A stretch of DNA of 64,000 nt, taken from assembly GCA_005406025.1 (NCBI GenBank), contig BGZK01002069.1, positions 1 to 64,000 of the forward strand. The letters run 5' to 3'. Under the pieces are notes generated by a model. The model did not search any database. It was given only the letters and a program-made list of their open reading frames with translations, and was not told the DNA's origin. This document shows positions 57,085 through 64,000 of the stretch, one piece after another (the first letter of the stretch is position 1; the number at the start of each line of letters is the position of its first letter). Made by a program: the position numbers and the translations under genes. Origin of the DNA: Eumeta japonica (taxonomy: Eukaryota; Arthropoda; Insecta; Lepidoptera; Psychidae).

Positions 57085-59283
57085 ATCGAAACTAAATCAG
57101 TCATGAATTGGAAGGAGACTGTCGACCGCGCCTGAGAAAGTCGACACCCCTAACCTAAATGTTATTCCGGATGACATACTTTCCAACAACGACATCGACA
57201 CAGCCATAGGAGCTCTTACCAACCTCAGGACAGTGGTCGGGAAATGCCAAAGGAAGGTTCCTGCGAAATCAGATAGCCGGGACCTGCCTGCGGACGCTCG
57301 GAAACTGATAAAAGCTAAAAACGCAGCTTTGTGCCGCGCAAGCCCATACCCTACACTCAAATATAGGTCTCGAGCGAGAAAAATACCCAAATCCTATATT
57401 CCACATTTTTTGAGAAGGTTCTAGAACTCCAAGTACATGTAGCCAGCATGAATCACAGACCTACATGTACCAACTACGACGTCAACAGCTCCCTGTGCAA
57501 AAGAGTTCGAGAAAGGCAGACAAAGACGAAGCTCGGAGGATGTAAACAAATCCAGGAAGCTTTCACGCCACTTATCACGTGAGGTGACCCTCACCTCCCG
57601 TCAACTCCACATACACCTTGGACGTCCATCGCCGAATAAAGCAATGAAAGTCTATATAGAACCAGCATCCGCTCCCCGGCGCGCAGTTTGTGTTCAGCTT
57701 TCGGTCAAGCAAGATGCATGGAAAGAAGCCATTACTGTTGGCATCCCGAAACCGGAGAAATCTCGCGATTTCCCCACTATCTATAGACCAATCAGCCTCC
57801 TGAGCGGTCTATGCAAGCTATTTGAAAAAATTCTCAAATCACGACAAAGCGATAATTTATTAGGAAATGGCCTAATTATCAACGAACAGTTCAGATTTAG
57901 GCCAAATAACTCTTACCCCTACAAGCTCTGTAACTAGTCGAACACATCTCGGAGGGTGTTAAACGCAAACACAAAACCGTGGCGGTATTTTTCGATGTCG
58001 CTAAGTCATTGGACCAAGTATGGCACACAGGCCTAATTTCTAAACTCCACCAACTACAAGTCCCAAATCGTCACATTTTCATCATTCATCAATAACTTCT
58101 CCTTCCAGCATGAAAATAGCGTATCTGCTAAAAGACCGTTTATACATATGTTTACATTACGTATGTTCAGTTTAATAATATATACAAGTATATGTTGTAG
58201 ATCAGTCATCAACATCTCTGAAAAACTTAATGACTCTGAGCGACCTCGTATCACTGCCCGAGTTTGATCATGATATATTAGATATATACTTGCCTCCAGA
58301 CACGGCACAGGAGTTTGGTTCTTTAACACCTTCCATGCTTCCGCGCTCATTTCGTGATAAGGATGATGTCAATGACGGAAAAGATGCACAATCGTCACAA
58401 ACAAGTAAGGAAATTATTTAGTGTTAATCAAAAGCCATTTCAAACCTTATGTCTTTAAATATTAAAAATACTTAAATATCATCATCAATAGATTTTGTGT
58501 ACAATTAAAACAAAACTTTTACTTATTATTCATCTTTAAACCATAAGAACCGGAGTTCCTCGAGGTTCCAAACTCTTCCCGCAGCTGCACTCCGCGAACA
58601 CGAACGACATTCCGCGTCCGCAAACAGGCGTCTAACTCGCGCTCATTGCCGACGATACCGCTCTATACCTGCACGGTAGCAATTTTAAATAAATCACTCC
58701 TCGCCTCCAAAAGACCACCCACGATCTTATGTGATCAGCCATCTATTTCAACTACATCAAAATTAAAAAGAAAAAAACTATCAGACAACTCTCCAAGCTT
58801 TTGCATACTTAATGCACCTATTCCGTGGCATCACAATTGTAATTATTTAGAAATCACGCTTGACAAGCATCTTCATTTCAAAAATCATACCAAGCGTATT
58901 AGGCAAAGTACTCTATTATACCTGTCATGCCTTAACGGTATGACTGACAAGAAGAGCAAAATGAGTCTCAGAAATAAATGCACACTGTACAAAGTATGCA
59001 TGCATACGGCCGATGATGACGTACGCGGCGCCAGTTTTTGCTCACACCGACCCGAATATCCTTTACCAACTCCAGATTCTGCAAAAGATTTTTTGCAGAA
59101 GAGCATCCAGCTCACTCTGGTACGTGCGGAACGATGTACTTCACATGGATCTAGAACTTCCTACAATCTTCAAATGCCTGCAAGATATGTTGAAAAAATT
59201 CTTTAACATAGCCGCACATCACCCAAATCCTAATCCCGAGCTACGAAAAAAACATCGATTTCTCACAAGCGCACAAGTCCGCT
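57085..59283 (+). pseudogene. Jockey-like LINE ORF2 (reverse transcriptase), broken and interrupted
   Basis: Successive frames give the linker (NVIPDDILSNNDIDTAI from about 57158), the RT entry (AITVGIPKPEKSRDFPTIYR and PISLLSGLCKLFEKIL), the A-box FDVAKSLDQVWHTGLISKL near 57991, and NNFSFQHENSVSAKRP. The frame then stops at an insert (58139-58542). It resumes with RTGVPRGSKLFPQL and the catalytic pair as IADDTALYLHG (Asp-Asp at 58651-58656), then PWHHNCNYLEITLDKHLHF and the C-terminal region to about 59283. At least four frame changes are needed. The first Asp and the D-D pair are present, but no continuous protein can be made. Confidence 0.8.
58139..58542 (+). mobile_element. 404-bp insertion in the LINE, with exon-like frame
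   Basis: The LINE reads up to A-K-R-P at 58138 and resumes as I-R-T-G-V at 58543, so the intervening 404 bp are foreign. They hold an acceptor-like tatatgttgtag, an uninterrupted frame of about 70 codons (DQSSTSLKNLMTLSDLVSL, PEFDHDILDIYLPPDTAQE, FRDKDDVNDGKDAQSSQT) and a donor-like caagtaagg. The frame is acidic and not repeat-like. I do not recognise it. Short inverted tips (gtttata and tttaaac) are possible, but there is no clear target duplication. Confidence 0.5.
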
Positions 59284-59885
59284 AAGGATTGAAGTTGCAA
59301 GCAAAATCCGTCGCAGATTTTAGAAATCTGCAAAATCTATTAGTAACTCAGTTACGCTTTTTACACATATTCCCTGAAGGAGGAGCGTGAAATTAGGGTC
59401 GTCCTGAGGGGAGTACCTAAGAAAATACCAGTCGAAGAAGTCAAAGAAGACCTCCTTTCCCAAAACATCCCAGTGCAGGCAGTCCGCCGCATATCAATAA
59501 ATCAGTCCCGCGAGCCCCTAGAACTAGTTTTGGTCACCTGTACAGCCGAAGCCAAAGACAAGAGAACGAAAGCCGCGTTCTTCAAAATCAAAAGCGTGTA
59601 TTCTCTTTCTGGGATAAAAGCGGAGCAACCCCGCAAACGCGCATTACCCGGACAGTGTCACAACTGTCAATCTTACAGACACTAATCAAAATATTACTTC
59701 GATCCCGCACGATGCGTTAAATGCCTAAGAAACCACGTCACAGCGTAATGCGTCCCATATAAGGAAAAAGGCCACATGGCCTTGGGAAACCCGCGTGCTT
59801 CAGAAAGAGCCCCTCCGGTCGCCAAGGCTGCGCTGCGCCAAACACCCGCGCAAGGTTTCAACAACGTTACAGCTCGTTCCCACTT
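59284..59885 (+). pseudogene. Jockey-type LINE ORF1 (Gag) relic
   Basis: Frames give SVADFRNLQNLLVTQLRF, then EEREIRVVLRGVPKKIPVEE and VKEDLLSQNIPVQAVRRI, which is the PRE_C2HC-like RNA-binding domain of Jockey-clade Gag proteins. A double zinc knuckle follows: CHNCQSYRH with its spacer, then PARCVKCLRNH. Stops occur between the knuckles (59683 and about 59745). The Gag relic lies directly downstream of the RT relic on the same strand, the reverse of normal ORF1-ORF2 order. Confidence 0.75.
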
Positions 59886-59899
59886 ATCGGGTGTCGGAT

Positions 59900-60228
59900 C
59901 CGTATATTAATCGGAGGTTATAGTGGCAGAGCATTATATATGAAGCTATTCACACTTATCGGAAACCGATTTTCTGTCGGCTCCGACAAGAAATGTCGGT
60001 GTTTTGCCAGCCCTCTACGCCCGGAAAAAAATCGTGTCGGATCTCGCTCGCCTATGATTAAGAATGGCGCTGTTCACATTTGTCTGATGTCGAAGCCGAT
60101 AACCCTCTCCCCGCTTCCCTTCATTCCGTTCGTGCGTACGTCGTCACTGCGATCGCGCACACACACATCGCGGCGCGCAAGCAGAGTTGTTGTGTTTTTA
60201 TTGTACACACGTTTGGTGATTCGTAGTA
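59900..60228 (+). promoter_or_regulatory. Leader/upstream region of the MADF-BESS copy
   Basis: This GC-richer stretch contains paired cacttatcgg motifs (59880 and 59953) and cgattttctgtcggctccgac, a short tcgg/ccga-rich palindromic stretch. It ends in gtacacacgtttggtgattcgtagta before the ATG at 60229. The tcgg-rich stretch could be a DNA-transposon end or a promoter. The evidence does not separate the two. Confidence 0.3.
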
Positions 60229-61044
60229 ATGGAAAGAAATATCAACCCCGAACAATTGATGACACTAGTTCAGGAAAGATGTGTCCTTTGGGACAAAACT
60301 CTAACTCTAACTCTGAAGGAACAACCCGATGCGCAATATCTGTAAAATAATAAAGTAGGTAAGATAATTAACATTTCTATATGTACCCATTGTAATTGCA
60401 GGTAAACTAGTATCTATAAAGTGGTCGAATCTACGAGATGCCTGGATGCGAGCAAAAAAAAATGAAATCAAAAAATCCGGAGCAGGGGCAAGTTTTCAAA
60501 GTCATATATATGTAAAGAACAGATGAGTTTTTTGCAAAAAGTGGCTGAGCCTAATCGCACTCATGATTCTGTCAAGAAGCGTCCAACAGATACATCTCCA
60601 GAGGCATCAGCGGCCAATACAACAGATATAAATTCAGAGCTGCCACTACCAAGTACTTCCAAAAAGCCCAAGATCCTCGATGACAAAATGAGCCAGTACT
60701 GAGATAGCAGGCTACAATCAGACAAAAGTAACGAACATCCAATGCTCTCTTTTTCCAAAGGTGCTCTGCCGAGCGTTACGTCTTTTGACGATAGTGAAAC
60801 TTTAGAGTTTCAATCAGGCGTGTTGTCACTGATTCAAAACATTAAAAAGCAGCGTGAAAGTCGTTTATACTCATCAAATTATGGTTGGTATTCACAGTCA
60901 AGAGATCATGTGCAACAATCTGTATATTCGTCACAAAACCAGAATGTGCACCCACGATTAAACCAGAATATATACCCTTCAAGTGGATATGGATATTCAA
61001 CACGCCAACTCGTTGAACCAGCATCACCTTCTTTGTCACAATAA
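60229..61044 (+). pseudogene. MADF-BESS protein, degenerate copy
   Basis: ATG at 60229 opens MERNINPEQLMTLVQER, then CVLWDKTLTLTLKEQPD, the first half of a MADF (Myb/SANT-like) domain, but a TAA follows at about 60343. An intron (GTAAGA at 60359, acceptor gtaattgcag before 60402) separates the second half: IKWSNLRDAWMRAKK, KKSGAGASF. A frameshift is needed to reach MSFLQKVAEPN and STSKKPKILDDKMSQY, and a TGA follows. The last frame (60742-61044) has ETLEFQSGVLSLIQNIKKQ, a BESS-like interaction motif, ending SPSLSQ. MADF-BESS proteins are DNA-binding transcription factors and are also carried by some DNA transposons. Two stops and one frameshift make this copy dead. AATAAA lies at 61125-61130. 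Confidence 0.65.
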
Positions 61045-61304
61045 TCAAGTATTACTCAAGATTCGGACTTAGATTTTAGTTATATTTAACTCCACTAATT
61101 TGTTTTCGAAATTATAAAAAAAAAAATAAAGTTATTTCTTTCAATAAATACGTGTTAATTATAGCGCAAAACCTCTCGGGTGGTAACTCGACCTATAGAA
61201 CTGCACAACTTTTGTTCCACGACTCCAAGAAATTCGCGGAAAAAAAAATTGCTTTTTCATACAAATTTACTCCGTCGGCTGATCGATTTGGATGAAGAAG
61301 CAAA

Positions 61305-61935
61305 TCAAAAGTGATTGATAAATTGACGGTATACTGCGGTTTGGCTATTAGACATCACTCTGATTCTGTAGAAAAGATGAAGAATGCTATCTGAGCAACG
61401 TGCTTCCACTACAGTTTGACGGACGAGAATCCACATCATGACAAAATGCCCGAGCGGCGCGGACTCCTGATGCGAATGGCAAAAAGCTGCAGCAGCTAAT
61501 ACATTGGATTCGTTCAAACATACGTACAATGATCTTCCCAAGGATGTCATCAAGCCCATCTATGAAGATCTGAGCAAAGATACCCTCCTTGAGCGATGTG
61601 TCCGAGGCTTTACGCAGAACAACAATGAGAGTTTGAACCAACTTATTTGGAAAATCTCACCAAAGCACTTGGATGGAACCTCTGTGATTGTTAAGATTGC
61701 AGCTTGTGTCTTTAATGAAGGTGCTTTTACTTATCTAACCTTCATGCAAGACATAGGAATCAGTAGTGGACCAAAGACTCATGAGTGGGCGCGATCAACT
61801 GACTTCATGCGCATAAGCCGAGCAGAGCAAGAAGCTGAAAAACAAATAAAAGAAGGCAGGAGTTCCGAGTGTCAGCGCCATTCAACTTTTTTCCAAACGC
61901 TCCAGAATAATTGCAGCCATTGCCGTATTTTTTAA
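61305..61935 (+). pseudogene. Mutator-like transposase C-terminal fragment
   Basis: The first frame gives LTVYCGLAIRHHSDSVEKMK and NAI, with a TGA where Trp is expected, then FHYSLTDENPHHDKMP. After a frame change comes the 143-codon frame: DVIKPIYEDLSKDTLLERCV, RGFTQNNNESLNQLIWKISP, KH, ISSGPKTHEW and RISRAEQEAEKQIK. The C/G-x-T-Q-N-x-N-E-S-x-N block is shared by a widespread arthropod family that I associate with Mutator-like transposases. The class is uncertain. A stop and a frameshift make it a relic. Confidence 0.45.
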
Positions 61936-62009
61936 TATTTCTCCATAAAAAAAATACACAATATTCTTCAAATGTCATACTATAATGTACCATTTCGTTT
62001 TAACCCTTA

Positions 62010-62208
62010 ACACTACTCGTGGGGGACCTAGCTCCCCACCCGCCTACTTTTTTGCAAATAACATAATTATTTAAAATGCGACGCGGTTGCGGTCCGGTGT
62101 AATCCCAGTGACGCCCGAGAGCTAGCGGGGGATGGACGTGTGCGCTGTTCACGTTTGTGGTTCGTGAGGTACGTGCCGCGCCGGACCTAAGTCCCCCACG
62201 AGTGTAGT
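62010..62208. repeat. Inverted repeat in the piggyBac 5' region
   Basis: acactactcgtgggggacc with tag (62010-62031) is matched in reverse complement by ctaagtcccccacgagtgtagt (62187-62208), with one substitution and a small rearrangement near the end. It could be an internal repeat of the element or the second end of a nested MITE of about 210 bp. Confidence 0.65.
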
Positions 62209-62269
62209 TATGTAGGTATTTTTTAGTATTTTTATACATTTGTATTTTTTATAGGTTTTGGTGCAATAT

Positions 62270-64000
62270 GGCTAAAGATTAGAATCCCCAGCAGATAGAA
62301 AGGCTATTAAATGATCTTGAAAATGAAGACAGCGAAAACGACGAGATTTTTCCTGAATTATTATCAGATTTGAGCGATGCAGAGTACGAAGTGACCATGA
62401 TACGGATAGCGATGACGTGGCTGACAGTGCTTCGGAAAATGAAAAATAGAAAACATCGAACAGCAGACTAACGACTCGCGTGCTTTCTGTGGTAAGAATA
62501 GGTACAAATAGGCAAAAACATCGCCATCGCAGTCACGAATTCGAGCGCATAACATAATTTTGCAGTTACCTGGTCTTAGAGGTCTTGCTCAGACAAAGAA
62601 CGAGATGAGTCCTCTTGAAGCTTGGCTATGTCTATTTTCCGATGATATTATTGAATTGATTTTAGAACACACAAATGAAAAAATTACAAAGTATTCGGAA
62701 AATCATACACGTGACGCTGCATATACCGACCATCTCAGTAAAGAAGAATTGTGTGCGTTTATTGGATTGATGTTTTTAACAGGTATATTCAAATCGGGAA
62801 GGGAAGATCCTCGTGGACTCTAGTCTTCTAAGTGTAAAGGTAGACCTATTTTTAGAACGGTTATGAGTCTCAATCGATATCTTTTTATTTTATCATGTCT
62901 GCGATTCGATGAAGAACATTCAAGAGAAGAAGAAAACAAACAGACAGTCTAGCCCTCATATCAGAACTGTTCAACAAGTTTATAATGAATTGTATAAATA
63001 ACTACAACTGTTCTGAGCACGTAACTGTAGACGAAATGCTCGTTCCATTCAGAGGACGTTGCTTGTTCCGAATGTATATGAAGTGCAAGTCAGCAAAATA
63101 TGGATTGAAGATGATGTGTTAATGTGACGCAAGAACGTATTATTTATATAATGCGTTTACTTATTCGGGAAAGGAGACGTCTTCACGAGCTAATACCACT
63201 TTGGTACCTACGAGGAACGTTATGACATTAGCTGAACCAATCTATGGAACTAATAGAAACATTACTGGGGATAACTGGTTTACGTCTATTGAGTTGATCA
63301 ATGCATTGAAAGAAAAAATCTTACATACGTTGGCACAATACGTAAGAACAAGAGAAATACCACCGCAATTTCTTCCTCATAGAAGCTGCCCTGTTCTCTC
63401 ACTTCACAGAGATAAGACTCTAGTATCGTTTGTGCCTAAAAAAGACATCAGTATTGCTCTAGTGTCTTCAATGCATCATGCTCCTGCGACCAATCCGGAA
63501 ACCAAGAAACCCGAAATAATAGATTTTTACAATTCCACTAAAGGTGGCGTAGACGCTCTAGACCAGAAATGTGCTGCTTACAGTGTGAACAGGAGAAGTC
63601 AAAGATGGCCGACCACAATATTTTGTGCAGTATTGAATATATCCGGAGTAAACAGTCATGTCCTTTACACCGCATCGAATCACAAACAGATGAGCCGTTA
63701 CAAGTTTTTAGAAGAACTTGGATATGCTTTAGTGATTCCTCATGTTCTAGAAAGAAGACTTGTCAAATCTTAATAAGGAGCTGAAAGATATGATGGACAA
63801 GTTTTTGCGCGAGGTTGGTGTTGACGTACTGAAGATCTACCAACACAAAGACCTAGTCAAAATAAAAATCAAAGAAATCTAGGTGTCATTTGTGCCCATG
63901 AAGTAAAGATAGCAATACTCCCAGAGTTTGCTCCAAATGTATGAAAAATGTCTGTCGTATCCACTCTATTGATGTGAAAATATGTACCAAATGTCAGTAA
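62270..64000 (+). pseudogene. piggyBac transposase, broken
   Basis: From ATG near 62270 the frame reads MAKD, a stop, then an acidic N-terminus (NDLENEDSENDEIFPELLSD). The catalytic region is spread over frames: 62560-62823 (SPLEAWLCLFSDDIIELIL, LSKEELCAFIGLMFLTG), a frame with HVTVDEMLVPFRGRCLFRMY near 63024, and 63201-63773 with AEPIYGTNRNITGDNWFTS and STKGGVDALDQ. These carry the three expected catalytic Asp (VDEML, GDNWF and GGVDALD). The C-terminal domain has CHLCP, then a TGA, then CSKCMKNVCR and CTKCQ with TAA at 63998-64000. At least three stops and two frameshifts are present. It matches piggyBac-like elements common in Lepidoptera. Confidence 0.85.

Larger units (their letters stand above)
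62004..64000 (+). mobile_element. piggyBac-family element, 5' end to stop codon
   Basis: The left end is TTAA at 62000-62003 followed by CCCTTAACACTACTCGTGGG, the expected form of a piggyBac target and terminal repeat. An inverted copy of the subterminal sequence lies at 62187-62208. The transposase relic follows on the + strand. The window ends exactly on its stop codon, so the 3' end and right TTAA lie outside. Confidence 0.75.

Noticed and set aside
59940..60350. 136-aa open frame upstream of the MADF copy
   Set aside because: It overlaps the MADF start in another frame and has no domain. It is a shadow of the GC-richer leader.

Overview
The window looks like nuclear DNA of a moth or butterfly. 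It is AT-rich, has long introns and GT-AG splice sites, and carries repeat types familiar from lepidopteran genomes. There is no bacterial-style gene packing. Most long open frames are chance frames or transposon relics. The two host genes are visible mainly as short spliced exons.

Region 1 (1-19000). A cuticular protein gene lies on the + strand. Its TATA box is at 5859, a first coding exon of only four codons is at 6032-6043, an intron of about 11.9 kb follows, and one GC-rich exon at 17970-18656 encodes the rest. The secreted protein (about 232 aa) has three copies of the PEVxxARAAHLAA cuticle motif around a Trp-Asn-Ala repeat zone. Upstream, an 11-copy 34-bp tandem repeat lies at 3811-4183.

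Region 2 (19000-22700) holds a foldback element (19703-20282) and a decayed piggyBac-like C-terminus on the minus strand (about 20490-20937).

Region 3 (22774-49869). A pickpocket (ppk/DEG/ENaC) sodium channel gene on the + strand can be rebuilt from about 13 exons whose intron phases all agree. The exons carry the HG gating motif, TM1, the cysteine-rich ectodomain and TM2 with a GFS selectivity filter. The introns are loaded with repeats: a LINE fragment, a 231-bp hAT MITE with an exact 8-bp target duplication, a short THAP-exon element, and a complete but dead 3.7-kb hAT transposon (40443-44185, target duplication CTTTTATA) that ends about 190 bp before an exon.

Region 4 (50000-64000) is a transposon graveyard. 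It holds a LINE tail, a 0.75-0.83-kb tandem duplication (54202-55990), hAT and unclassified fragments, a Jockey-like LINE interrupted by a foreign insert with an exon-like frame, a Gag relic fused directly downstream of a reverse-transcriptase relic, a MADF-BESS pseudogene, a Mutator-like fragment, and a piggyBac copy that starts at a TTAA at 62000 and whose reading frame ends at the last base of the window.

Unusual small-scale structure: at least four near-perfect snap-back palindromes with 16-31-bp arms and 1-5-nt loops (12749, 30766, 46214, 50660) that no transposon family explains. I did not find convincing evidence of a wholly new biological system. The best leads are the solo THAP-exon element, the exon-like insert in the LINE, and the palindromes.
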